DNA of 64,000 nucleotides, from the NCBI GenBank assembly GCA_035433705.1, contig DAORVK010000005.1:41531-105530 (forward strand), read 5' to 3'. The notes under the pieces were generated by a model that made no database searches, had not been told where the DNA came from, and worked only from the letters and a program-made list of their open reading frames with translations. This DNA is from CADEFQ01 sp035433705. Lineage in GTDB: Bacteria > Pseudomonadota > Gammaproteobacteria > Steroidobacterales > Steroidobacteraceae. Position numbers and translations under genes: made by a program. Positions 34,072 to 42,541 of the stretch are shown piece after piece. Every line of letters starts with the position of its first letter. The first letter of the stretch is position 1.

Positions 34072-35009
34072 TTTCGGGTCTCACTCCCTGGTTCATTCCG
34101 CTTCCACGAGGCTTCCAGACCCTCCACGAGCGCCCAGATCGCCTGATGCAAAGGCGTTGGCACGCCCGTCTCCCGGCCGAAAGCGACGATGCCACCGTTC
34201 AGTGCTGCCACTTCGGTCGGCCGACGCGCCAGCGCATCCTGCAGCATGCTGGCCTTGTGCAGATACGCCACTTTGTGCGCATAGTCGACGAGTTCATCCG
34301 GGTCGCTGTCCAGCTTGATGCCGAGAGCCGCCGCCACCGCCTTGCCCTCGGCAACCAGCGCGGAAATGACGGTTCGAAGGGCCGGGACGTCGCAGGCGAC
34401 GCCATGCGGCAGCCCGGTCAGCGCCCCGACGGGGTTGGTCGCCGCGTTGAAGATGAGCTTCGTCCACTGCGCGCCGCGGGAATCTTCCATCGCGAGCGTC
34501 TCCATGCCGGACTCGGTCAGACGCCTGGCCAGCACCTCGACCTCCGCCATGGACGCGGGCTTGGGCTCGAAAGGCCCGATCCAGGTCTTGCCTCCCGTGT
34601 CCTGCTCCACATGACCCGGCTCGACCAGATGCCCGGCGGGAAATGTCGTGCCACGAATCACCCGCGGGGCGAATTCGGCGATCACTTCCTCATTGCCGAC
34701 GCCATTCTGCACACTGCAGACGGCCCCGTTGCGGAACACGGCGGCCGTGGCTTCCATGGCGCTGCGCGTATGCATCGACTTGGTCGCCACGATGCCGAAA
34801 TCGCACGGCGGGATATCGGCGGGATTGCGCGTCGCATGCGGGTGCGAGTGAACCGTGCTCTTGCCGGATAACCGCAGCCCGCCCGCCCGGATGGCGTCCA
34901 CGTGCCTCGCATCCAGATCGTAGGCCCACACCTCGATATCCTTCAGGCGCGCCAGATGGGCCGCAAACAGGCTGCCGATTGCGCCGCACCCGACGATGCA
35001 GACTTTCAT
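34068..35009 (-). CDS. Ketopantoate-reductase-like (PanE/ApbA) oxidoreductase, copy 1
   Basis: PanE-type NAD(P)H-dependent reductases reduce 2-oxo acids. The 313-residue protein has the Rossmann start MKVCIVGCGAIGSLFAAHL, the catalytic Lys in the WTKLIFNAATNPVGALTG block, and a C-terminal helical domain. It overlaps M24 by ATGA and is preceded 21 bp upstream by a second copy. As part of a catabolic operon it probably does not serve pantothenate synthesis. Confidence 0.9.
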   Translation of the reverse strand: MKVCIVGCGAIGSLFAAHLARLKDIEVWAYDLDARHVDAIRAGGLRLSGKSTVHSHPHATRNPADIPPCDFGIVATKSMHTRSAMEATAAVFRNGAVCSVQNGVGNEEVIAEFAPRVIRGTTFPAGHLVEPGHVEQDTGGKTWIGPFEPKPASMAEVEVLARRLTESGMETLAMEDSRGAQWTKLIFNAATNPVGALTGLPHGVACDVPALRTVISALVAEGKAVAAALGIKLDSDPDELVDYAHKVAYLHKASMLQDALARRPTEVAALNGGIVAFGRETGVPTPLHQAIWALVEGLEASWKRNEPGSETRK

Positions 35010-35030
35010 TGTGTTCTCCGTTCCATCAGT

Positions 35031-35984
35031 TCAGGTACTCCAGCCGTGCTCGATACCCTTCACGAGTGCGAACAGCAATTCGTGAATCGGGACAGGCACT
35101 CCGACGCGGCGGGCTTCGCGCACGATGGCGCCGGTCAGCCAGTCGATCTCCGTCAGTTGCCGGGCGCGCACATCGCTCAACATCGAGAACACATGCGCGT
35201 AGTCCTCGAGGCCCGTCTGCCCATGGCTGACGGCCCGCACGTTCATCTCCCAGGGATCTTCGTACAGTTTGATTCCCTGGGCAGCGGCGACCGCCTTGCC
35301 CTCGTTCATCATCGCCCGAACGAGCGTGCCGAGATCCGCAGGCCGATCGGTGCGGGCGAAATCGCGCACGTGCGGCAGATTGGTGACGGCGCCGATGCTG
35401 TTCACCACGGAGTTGAAGATCAGCTTCGACCACTGCGCCGGCCGCACATCCTCGAACGCCTTCGCCCTGAGCCCGGAACTCACGATGAGCTCGGCGGCCG
35501 CGCGCGTCACCGCGAAATCGGCACTGCCCTTCGACCACGGCCCCATCCAGGTCTCGGTGTCGAGCTCATATTCCACTTCCACGTCCGAATGGCGAATGCC
35601 GCTCATGAACGTGATCGAGGAAATGACCGGCCAGTCCCCGTGTTGCGCAATCACGTCCTCGCAACCGAGCCCGTTCTGGACCGTCATGACGGTCGTGCCG
35701 GGAAAATGACCCGACAGGTGCTTCGCTGCTGCGGCCACCGCCGAGGCCTTCGTCGCCACGATGATGAGATCGACAGGTTCGAGCTGCGCCGGATCCGTGG
35801 CGGCCGTCACCCGGGAGTGCAACTGCGACTTGCCCGTCACTTTCAAGCCCTGCCGGTTGAGCGCCTCGGCATGCTCCTTGCGCCGCACGAGCAACTTCGT
35901 CTCGACGACCGATGCAAGGTGGCCCGCGAAGAGGCTACCGATGGCGCCGGCGCCGACGACACAGACTGAACGTATGCCACTCAT
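35031..35984 (-). CDS. Ketopantoate-reductase-like (PanE/ApbA) oxidoreductase, copy 2
   Basis: This 317-residue paralogue of the next gene has CVVGAGAIGSLFAGHLA at the N-terminus and QWSKLIFNSVVNSIGAVTN as the catalytic-Lys block. It overlaps the NCS1 permease gene by ATGA. The two copies share the same fold and motif order but differ clearly in sequence, so they are not a recent duplication; they may act on different steps or together as a heteromer. The substrate is unknown. Confidence 0.9.
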   Translation of the reverse strand: MSGIRSVCVVGAGAIGSLFAGHLASVVETKLLVRRKEHAEALNRQGLKVTGKSQLHSRVTAATDPAQLEPVDLIIVATKASAVAAAAKHLSGHFPGTTVMTVQNGLGCEDVIAQHGDWPVISSITFMSGIRHSDVEVEYELDTETWMGPWSKGSADFAVTRAAAELIVSSGLRAKAFEDVRPAQWSKLIFNSVVNSIGAVTNLPHVRDFARTDRPADLGTLVRAMMNEGKAVAAAQGIKLYEDPWEMNVRAVSHGQTGLEDYAHVFSMLSDVRARQLTEIDWLTGAIVREARRVGVPVPIHELLFALVKGIEHGWST

Positions 35985-37369
35985 CGCAGGATCCTGAGCC
36001 GCAGCAGCGGATAGATCACCGCGACGCTGACAATCGACGTCAGCACCTCGACCGGCTGGTACGGCCGGAGTAACCAGTGCGCGCTGATCACTGCCACAAC
36101 GATCGCGATCACGCCTGACCAGTTGGTGCCTGCAGGCGTGTCGTCTGTAGCGCCGAGCCGGGGCCGCACGAAGTAGTAGTCCGAGATGATCGTGGCCGCG
36201 AGCGCCGAAAGCAGGACACCGAGCAGCTTGATCCAGTCTTCCACGAAGTGGAGTATTTTCCCGTAGAGCATGGCCAGCGCGATGACATTGGCAAGCACGA
36301 CGAATGCCAGTCGCCCCGGGCGCCAGCGAAAGAGCGCATCAAAAAGATTGGCAATGCACAGGGATGAGCTGTAATTGTTCAGCACCTGGGCTTTCGCCTG
36401 CGCCAGGATCATGAGGGCAAAGCCCGCCACGCCTCCGAACAGGATGAAGGTCGCGGCGATGCTGTCCGGACTCTGCAGCAGCTGACGCCCGGCTTCCTCC
36501 GACGGAATCCCCCGTGTTGCCGCGAGCCACTCCACCATGGTGGGCGCGGCCGCCTGCATCAGAATCCCGCCGATCAGCATGATCACCAGTGACTGCATCC
36601 CGATCGCGATCATCGCCGCGGCCGTGACGTGCCCGGTCGATTTCCCGTAGCGCCCGAAGTCGGCCGTGTTCAAGGCCAGCGCGCAAGCAGGACCCACGAG
36701 CAGATTGAACGCGAACACGAACTTGTCCACGTTCGACGTGATGCCCATTGCCGAGAGCGTGCCGGCATCCAGCCGGCTCGCGAACAGCAGTTCGCCCTCG
36801 CCACCGCCGACCAGGAGCATGTGCCCGACCATCCAGGCCAGGACGGCAAAGAACCCGACCGTCATCACCGACGAGGTGCGCGTCACCACCCCGAAACCCC
36901 AGGCCGTCAACGCAATCCACGCAATCGTCATGGAGCCGTATACGAGGAGCCGCGACGACCAGTTGTCGGCGAGATCGAAGAAGAACAGGAACCCCCGGTA
37001 CAGGAGCGCATTCTCCACCGCCAGAAAGCCGACGATCAGGAAGCCGAAAATGACCGAAGCGAGGGCCGAGCCGCGCGTTCCGAGCCCGTACTTGCGCGTG
37101 ATGAGGGTATTGGAATGACCCGTCTCGACCGCGATGCGCGCCAGACCGAAGGCGAGCCCGCTGCCGACAGCGAAAGAGAGCAATCCCGCCAGCAGGGCGA
37201 TGCGCACCCCCGCGACGAAGCACACCAGCGCCCCGAAGAACAGGATGACCAGTGTCGTGATGAGACCGACGGTGTTCCAGGAAATGACGAGCCAGTTCTC
37301 GCGCTCGCCATCCGGCACGCGCTCAAGCGCATGATCCTCGATGACCGAACCGAGATTCGATTGACCCAT
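35981..37369 (-). CDS. NCS1-family (nucleobase/hydantoin-type) permease
   Basis: This 462-residue inner-membrane protein with about twelve helices is related to cytosine and purine permeases (CodB/PurE-like), seen in NWLVISWNTVGLITTLVILFFGAL, SNTLITRKYGLGTRGSAL and the LNTADFGRYGKSTGHV segment. NCS1 proteins import nucleobases, allantoin, hydantoins, pyridoxine or thiamine. It is the first gene of the minus catabolic operon and so suggests the pathway substrate is a small N-heterocycle. That is the main context clue for the cluster. Confidence 0.88.
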   Translation of the reverse strand: MGQSNLGSVIEDHALERVPDGERENWLVISWNTVGLITTLVILFFGALVCFVAGVRIALLAGLLSFAVGSGLAFGLARIAVETGHSNTLITRKYGLGTRGSALASVIFGFLIVGFLAVENALLYRGFLFFFDLADNWSSRLLVYGSMTIAWIALTAWGFGVVTRTSSVMTVGFFAVLAWMVGHMLLVGGGEGELLFASRLDAGTLSAMGITSNVDKFVFAFNLLVGPACALALNTADFGRYGKSTGHVTAAAMIAIGMQSLVIMLIGGILMQAAAPTMVEWLAATRGIPSEEAGRQLLQSPDSIAATFILFGGVAGFALMILAQAKAQVLNNYSSSLCIANLFDALFRWRPGRLAFVVLANVIALAMLYGKILHFVEDWIKLLGVLLSALAATIISDYYFVRPRLGATDDTPAGTNWSGVIAIVVAVISAHWLLRPYQPVEVLTSIVSVAVIYPLLRLRILR

Positions 37370-37411
37370 CCGGGCAATCTAGCCCAGAATGGGCAGTCCG
37401 ACTCGGCATTT

Positions 37412-37430
37412 TGGGCAAGCCCGTTGCCCA
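37412..37430. other. Small perfect hairpin between metB and the catabolic operon
   Basis: TGGGCAA-GCCCG-TTGCCCA forms a 7-bp stem in the 79-bp gap. No T-tract follows on either strand, so it is not a clear intrinsic terminator; it may be an operator or attenuating structure ahead of the NCS1 gene. Confidence 0.5.
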
Positions 37431-37448
37431 CGCCGACAGGGTTTCAGC

Positions 37449-38609
37449 TCAGCCCCTCGCCCGCGCGAGCGCCTTCGCGAGATCCGCTTGCAGGTCCTCG
37501 AATGCCTCGATCCCCACTGACAGCCGCAGCAGCCCGTCGACAAGCCCCGCGGCGGCGCGGGCTGCCGGGTCCATCGCGGCATGCGTCATCGTCGCCGGGT
37601 GGGCCACGAGACTCTCGACTCCGCCGAGCGACTCGGCGAGCGAGAAAAGTTCGAGTCCGTCGACGAACCTGCGCACCGCGGCCGTGCCGCCGGTCAGTTC
37701 GATCGAGACCATCGCTCCAAAGCCGCGCTGCTGGCGCTTTGCGATGTCGTGCCCTGGGTGCGTTGCAAGTCCGGGGTAATACACTTTCGCGACGCCTGGC
37801 TCCCGACTGAGCCATTCAGCGAGACCCTGCGCATTGCGCTCATGGATCGCGAGCCGCGCGTGCAGCGTGCGCACGCCGCGCAACGTGAGAAAGCTGTCGA
37901 ACGGCGCGCCGGTGAGGCCGAGGCAGTTGGCCCACCAGGTGAGTTGCTCGGCGCGCTCTGCCGTTTTCGCGACCACCGCGCCACCGACAACATCGCTGTG
38001 GCCGTTCAGATATTTGGTGGTCGAATGCACGACGAGGTCCGCGCCGAGCGCGAGTGGCTGCTGCCACGCGGGTGACAGGAAAGTATTGTCGACCGCCACC
38101 AGGGCCCCCGCCTTTCGCCCGCGCGCGGCCAGCGCCTCGATGTCGGAAATCCGCAGCAACGGATTGCTCGGCGTTTCGATCCAGAGGAGCGCACAAGGCA
38201 GCGACAGCGCAGCTTCCACCGCCGCGGCATCACCGAAGTCCACGAAATCGACCTTCATCTCGCCGCGGCGCTGCCAGGCGGAAAACAGGCGAAACGTGCC
38301 GCCATAGCAATCGTGCGCAGCGACGATGCGGCTCCCCGCGGGCAGTAGGTGACCCACCACGGTGATCGCCGCCATGCCAGTCGCAGTGATGACTGCACCG
38401 GCGCCGCCTTCGAGATCCGTGAGGGCATCGGCGAGCAGATCGCGCGTCGGATTGCCGGAACGGGTGTAGTCGTACTTGCGCTTCTCACCGAATTTGTGGA
38501 AGGCGAAGGTCGAGGTGAGATGGATCGGTGGCACGACCGCACCGGTGGTTTCGTCAGTCTCGAGGCCCGCGCGCACAGCACGCGTGGTTTCGGCAAGGCG
38601 ATCGGTCAC
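37449..38609 (-). CDS. Cystathionine gamma-synthase/O-acylhomoserine sulfhydrylase family
   Basis: This PLP enzyme of the Cys/Met metabolism family (386 residues) has the PLP-Lys motif STTKYLNGHSD, YDYTRSGNPTRD and NPLLRISDIEALA. It uses O-acylhomoserine with cysteine or sulfide. The gene follows metX by a GTGA overlap (GTG 38609), so it is the next methionine step. MetB versus MetZ cannot be decided by eye. The longer frame upstream would lie inside metX and is rejected. Confidence 0.9.
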   Translation of the reverse strand: MTDRLAETTRAVRAGLETDETTGAVVPPIHLTSTFAFHKFGEKRKYDYTRSGNPTRDLLADALTDLEGGAGAVITATGMAAITVVGHLLPAGSRIVAAHDCYGGTFRLFSAWQRRGEMKVDFVDFGDAAAVEAALSLPCALLWIETPSNPLLRISDIEALAARGRKAGALVAVDNTFLSPAWQQPLALGADLVVHSTTKYLNGHSDVVGGAVVAKTAERAEQLTWWANCLGLTGAPFDSFLTLRGVRTLHARLAIHERNAQGLAEWLSREPGVAKVYYPGLATHPGHDIAKRQQRGFGAMVSIELTGGTAAVRRFVDGLELFSLAESLGGVESLVAHPATMTHAAMDPAARAAAGLVDGLLRLSVGIEAFEDLQADLAKALARARG

Positions 38610-39640
38610 GCAATACTCCCGGTCAAGGCGGCGAACACAGGTTTCAGCTGGGCGGTTTCCTTGAGGAAGGCGTCGTGGCCATAGACTGACGAAATCTCGT
38701 GCAGCCTCGCGTTCGCGAGCCGCGCGACGAGGCGCCGCATGTCGGATACCGGCACAAGCTGATCTTCGCGCACGGCAACGGCAGTCGTCGGCACGAAGAT
38801 GCGGCCGGCGTCGACCCGGTGCAGGTCGATCGATTCCGACAGACACAGGAAAGCCTCGGGCCGGTGGCGCGCAGCGTAGTCGGCGCCGCGCGCGAAGAGG
38901 TATTCCTCGACGGGGAAGACCACACCCTGTTCACCCACACGCGGTGCACCCGAGAACCGTGCCGCAAACTCCTCCTGACTGCGATAGGTCGCCATCGCGA
39001 GCGCGCGAGCAATCTGCAGACCTTCACTCCCGCGCCCGCAGTCGGCGGCGAAGCGCAGCACGCGCCGTTCCACACTGCGCCAGGCCGTCGCCATCGGATG
39101 CGCACGGTCGGCGGCGCTGATCGTGACGATCTCGCTCACCCGATCCGGATAGCGCTCCGCGAACGCGAGCGCGACCATGCCACCATAGGAAGCGCCGACG
39201 ATCGCGTGCAGCGCCTTGACGCCAAGGTAGTTGACGAGCCGCAACAGAAGATCCGCCTGGTCGTAGGTCGACACGCTCGGGAATGGCTCGCCGGGGCGCG
39301 GCCCCGTCGTCTCACCGCTGCCGCCGAGATAATCGAACGAGAGCACACGAACGAGCGAGGCATCGAGCGCACGGCCCGGGCCCACCACTTCACCCCACCA
39401 ACCCTCGGCGGGCTTGTCCCCGTAGACACGCCGGTGCGCGGAGATGCCGCCGAGCGCCGCCACCACCGGCGCGTTCGCCGGGCCGCTCAAGCGCCACGCC
39501 AGATGCACGCCGGTCAGACGACCTCCGTGATGGAGGGCGATCTCTCCCGGAACCTCCAGCACGCCTTCACGGACCACCGGGCGCGACTGATCGGTCGCGG
39601 CGGACACAAGTTCAGAATCGAATCGGGTCAGATGCTCCAC
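38606..39640 (-). CDS. metX: Homoserine O-acyltransferase, MetX type
   Basis: MetX activates homoserine by acylation for methionine synthesis. The 344-residue alpha/beta-hydrolase has the nucleophile Ser151 in GASYGGM, an Asp in VREDQLVP and a His in YGHDAFLKE. In Xanthomonas-like bacteria MetX-fold enzymes often use succinyl-CoA, so the donor is not certain. Start is GTG 39640, with AAGGGG ten bases upstream. It is controlled by the SAM riboswitch at 39750-39858. Confidence 0.9.
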   Translation of the reverse strand: MEHLTRFDSELVSAATDQSRPVVREGVLEVPGEIALHHGGRLTGVHLAWRLSGPANAPVVAALGGISAHRRVYGDKPAEGWWGEVVGPGRALDASLVRVLSFDYLGGSGETTGPRPGEPFPSVSTYDQADLLLRLVNYLGVKALHAIVGASYGGMVALAFAERYPDRVSEIVTISAADRAHPMATAWRSVERRVLRFAADCGRGSEGLQIARALAMATYRSQEEFAARFSGAPRVGEQGVVFPVEEYLFARGADYAARHRPEAFLCLSESIDLHRVDAGRIFVPTTAVAVREDQLVPVSDMRRLVARLANARLHEISSVYGHDAFLKETAQLKPVFAALTGSIA

Positions 39641-39643
39641 CTC

Positions 39644-39677
39644 GAGTGCCCCTTCCAGTCATCGGCACTCCTGCGGC
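39644..39677 (-). promoter_or_regulatory. Translational expression platform of the metX SAM riboswitch
   Basis: On the minus strand GAGTGCC (39670-39664) pairs with GGCACTC (39650-39644), and the 13-nt loop between holds the GGAAGG ribosome-binding site, three bases before the GTG. The overlapping GCCGCAGGAGT (39677-39667) is an exact 11-nt complement of ACTCCTGCGGC inside the aptamer (39782-39772). The two pairings exclude each other, so folding of the aptamer would expose or bury the metX start. Confidence 0.7.
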
Positions 39678-39749
39678 GAGCACCCGCTTGCGGGCGGGGC
39701 GTCTGGCATCCATCCGCGGACCTCGGGGGTCCGCCGGCTATGCCGACCG

Positions 39750-39858
39750 CTCATCTCACGGCGCGTGTGCTGCCGCAGGAGTTGGCACCGGGCGAACGGG
39801 TTGGGTTCGCTGGTTGCCCCGGCTTCCAAGGGCCTGTCCCTCAGCCGGTCTCGATGAG
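39750..39858 (-). ncRNA. SAM riboswitch aptamer (S-box type)
   Basis: Read on the minus strand this matches the S-box layout: P1 CTCATC (39858-39853) with GATGAG (39755-39750), GAGGGACAGGCCC, GGCAACC, then GGTGCCAA and a closing arm. It lies upstream of metX in a GC-rich region with no gene. By analogy, SAM binding should lower methionine-gene expression. Other SAM classes do not fit the conserved segments. Confidence 0.87.
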
Positions 39859-39970
39859 TGCCGCGAAGTCTAGGGTGCGGCCTGCCCGCCGGTCAAGAAC
39901 TGCCCCTTTCGCGCCGACAGCACAGTTCGCCCACGGCACGGGTCTGGACAGCAACCATTCAATGCGCTAG

Positions 39971-39990
39971 TGTATTAATACGTTAATACA
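39971..39990 (+). promoter_or_regulatory. Perfect inverted-repeat operator upstream of hisR
   Basis: TGTATTAA-TACG-TTAATACA is a perfect 8-bp inverted repeat with a 4-bp spacer, 13 bp before the hisR ATG. It is AT-rich within GC-rich sequence and overlaps a -10-like TATTAAT. TrpR-type repressors bind such palindromes, so autoregulation of hisR and the his operon is likely. Confidence 0.72.
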
Positions 39991-40003
39991 TTCGATCGCA
40001 CCC

Positions 40004-40309
40004 ATGAAACCTCACCTGAACGTTTCCGCCCGGCAGGAAGCACAACACGAACGCAGTCTCTACGCGGCAGTATTGACGCTGCGTACGACCGATGAATTGC
40101 GCGCCTTCTTCCGTGATCTGTGCACGCCGGCTGAAATCGAGGCGATGGCCGACCGCTGGGCCGTGGTGGAATGCTTGGGGCGCGGCCTGCCCTATCGCGA
40201 GATCCATCGCGTGACCGGCGTCAGCATCACGACCATCGGGCGCGTCGCACGCTATCTGTCAGAGGGCAACGGCGGCTACACCACGGCCGCGCAGCGCATC
40301 AATGGATAG
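40004..40309 (+). CDS. hisR: TrpR-like regulator (YerC/YecD family), probable HisR
   Basis: This 101-residue helix-turn-helix protein resembles TrpR repressors of the YerC/YecD family (CTPAEIEAMADRWAVVECLGRGLPYREIHRVTGVSITTIGRVARYLSEG). In several bacterial groups such proteins regulate histidine genes. The gene overlaps hisG by 8 bp and has a palindromic operator just upstream, which supports a repressor of the his operon. The co-repressor (perhaps histidine) is inferred, not seen. Confidence 0.87.
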   Translation: MKPHLNVSARQEAQHERSLYAAVLTLRTTDELRAFFRDLCTPAEIEAMADRWAVVECLGRGLPYREIHRVTGVSITTIGRVARYLSEGNGGYTTAAQRING

Positions 40310-41216
40310 GGACACGCGCGAGCGCGACACGCGTCTCAAGCTGGCCGTGCAGAAGTCCGGCAGGTTGACCGAGCCCTCGCTCGACATGCTGGCGCGTTGT
40401 GGCCTGAAGCTCTCCCGCGGCAAGGACCAGCTGATGGGCTTTGGCGAGAACATGCCGCTCGACGTGCTGTTCGTGCGCGATGACGACATCCCCGACCTCG
40501 TGCAGGAAGATGTCTGCGATCTCGGTCTCGTCGGACTCAACGTGATCGAAGAGAAGCGGCTCGCGCTCGCAGCGCGCGGCATCCAGGCGTCGTTCGAGTG
40601 CCTGCGCCTGCTCGACTTCGGGCGCTGCCGGCTTTCCATCGCGGTGCCGGCGGGCGCCGCGTGGTCGGGCGCCGCTTCCCTTGCCGGCAAGCGGATCGCC
40701 ACGACCTACCCCAACCTGCTCGCGAAATTCCTCGCCGAACAGGGCGTCGCAGCGCAGATCGTCACGCTCTCGGGTGCGGTCGAAATCGCGCCACGGCTCG
40801 GGCGGGCCGACGCGATCTGCGACCTCGTCTCGACCGGCTCCACTCTCGCGGCCAATCACCTCGAGGAAGTCGAAACGGTGCTCGAGAGTCACGCCGTGCT
40901 GATCCGCACGCCGGTGGCGCTGGCACCCGTCAAGACCGAGTGGGTCGAGCGGTTGCTGATGCGCATCGAGGGGGTGCAGCAGGTCAGGGAGAGCAAGTAC
41001 ATCATGCTGCACGCGCCACGTTCGGCGCTCGCGGAGATCCGCCGCCTGCTGCCCGGCAGCGAATCTCCGACGATCATTCCGCTCGAAGGCCACCCGGACA
41101 AGGTCGCGATACATGCGGTCTGCCGCGAAAACGTCTTCTGGGAAACACTCGAGAGCCTGAAGCGCGCCGGCGCGAGCGCCCTCCTCGTGCTGCCGGTGGA
41201 GAAGATGCTGGCGTGA
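40302..41216 (+). CDS. hisG: ATP phosphoribosyltransferase, long form
   Basis: HisG starts histidine synthesis by joining PRPP and ATP. The 304-residue protein has the catalytic domain (LKLAVQKSGRLTEPSLDML, ICDLVSTGSTLAANHL for PRPP binding) plus a C-terminal regulatory domain, so it is the long form that needs no HisZ and is inhibited by histidine. It overlaps hisR by 8 bp and hisD by 4 bp. Confidence 0.96.
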   Translation: MDRDTRERDTRLKLAVQKSGRLTEPSLDMLARCGLKLSRGKDQLMGFGENMPLDVLFVRDDDIPDLVQEDVCDLGLVGLNVIEEKRLALAARGIQASFECLRLLDFGRCRLSIAVPAGAAWSGAASLAGKRIATTYPNLLAKFLAEQGVAAQIVTLSGAVEIAPRLGRADAICDLVSTGSTLAANHLEEVETVLESHAVLIRTPVALAPVKTEWVERLLMRIEGVQQVRESKYIMLHAPRSALAEIRRLLPGSESPTIIPLEGHPDKVAIHAVCRENVFWETLESLKRAGASALLVLPVEKMLA

Positions 41217-42541
41217 GCGCGATCGCCATCCACGACTGGGTACGTCTCGATACCACGGCACGCACGCAGCTCCTCTCACGACCCCACACGAGCGCAGGCA
41301 ATGCGCACGCCGAGGCGCGCTCGATCATTGACGCTGTGCGAGCGGAAGGGGATGCGGCCGTGCGACGATTCACGGCGCGCTTCGACCGGGTACCCCTCGA
41401 CCGCCTCGAGTCCTTGCGCGTCACCCCCGCGGAGATCACGGCTGCGCGCAGTGCGCTCGAGGCCCGCGAAGTCGCTGCGATCGAGCGCGCCATCGCCAAC
41501 GTGGAGACGTTCCATGCGGCACAGCGGCCGGCCTCGCTGTCGATCGAGACGATGCCCGGCGTGCGTTGCGAGCAGGTGCTGCGCCCCATCCCGGCGGTTG
41601 GGCTCTATGTGCCCGCGGGCTCCGCCCCGCTCCCCTCGGCCGTGATCATGCTGGCGGTACCCGCAAGGCTCGCGGGCTGCCCGCAGCGCGTGCTCTGCAC
41701 CGCGCCGGATCGCGAAGGCCGCGCGAATGCCGCCGTGCTGGTGGCCGCAAGCCTCTGCGGCATCGACACCGTATTCAGGATCGGCGGCGCTCAGGCCATC
41801 GCCGCGCTCGCCTACGGGACGGCTTCCGTGCCGAAGGTCGACAAGATCTTCGGACCCGGTAATGCCTGGGTCACGGCGGCCAAGCAGATCGTGGCGGCGG
41901 ATCCGGCGGGCGCGGCGATCGATCTTCCGGCCGGCCCATCCGAAGTGCTCGTGGTCGCGGACGATTCCGCTCGCGCGGATTTCGTCGCCGCGGACCTCCT
42001 CGCGCAGGCCGAACACGACCCGCTCGCCCAGGCGATCCTCGTGACCGACTGCGCATCACTCGCCGCCGCAGTGGTGAGCGAAATCGGCCGGCAGCTGCCG
42101 CGCCTCGCCCGCCAGAGCATTCTCGCGCGCTCGGTCCAGGCGATGCGCGTGATCGTGGTCGCAGACCTCGACACTGCCATCGACGTGTCGAACCTCTATG
42201 CACCCGAGCACCTGCTGCTGCAGGTTCGCGAACCGCGTCGCCGGCTCGATGCGATCACGAACGCCGGCTCCGTTTTCATCGGGCCCTGGTCGCCCGAGCC
42301 GATGGGCGATTACTGCTCGGGTGCGAATCATGTACTGCCAACGTATGGCTATGCGCGTGCCTGGAGCGGCCTGTCACTGCACGATTTCGTCAAGCGCATG
42401 ACGGTGCAGGAACTCGATGTGGCCGGGCTCGCCGCACTGGGCCCGACGGCCGTGACACTCGCGCAACTGGAGGGGCTCGACGCGCATGCGGCGGCCGTCA
42501 ACCTCCGCCTCGAGGCGCTTGAGCGCAGGGCTGCATCGTGA
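41213..42541 (+). CDS. hisD: Histidinol dehydrogenase
   Basis: HisD oxidises L-histidinol to histidine with two NAD+ and zinc. The 442-residue protein has the signatures KIFGPGNAWVTAAKQIV, DLPAGPSEVLV, AEHDPLAQA (zinc-site His) and YCSGANHVLPT. The start is GTG 41213, overlapping the hisG stop (GTGA); the longer in-frame extension lies inside hisG and is not used. Confidence 0.96.
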   Translation: MSAIAIHDWVRLDTTARTQLLSRPHTSAGNAHAEARSIIDAVRAEGDAAVRRFTARFDRVPLDRLESLRVTPAEITAARSALEAREVAAIERAIANVETFHAAQRPASLSIETMPGVRCEQVLRPIPAVGLYVPAGSAPLPSAVIMLAVPARLAGCPQRVLCTAPDREGRANAAVLVAASLCGIDTVFRIGGAQAIAALAYGTASVPKVDKIFGPGNAWVTAAKQIVAADPAGAAIDLPAGPSEVLVVADDSARADFVAADLLAQAEHDPLAQAILVTDCASLAAAVVSEIGRQLPRLARQSILARSVQAMRVIVVADLDTAIDVSNLYAPEHLLLQVREPRRRLDAITNAGSVFIGPWSPEPMGDYCSGANHVLPTYGYARAWSGLSLHDFVKRMTVQELDVAGLAALGPTAVTLAQLEGLDAHAAAVNLRLEALERRAAS

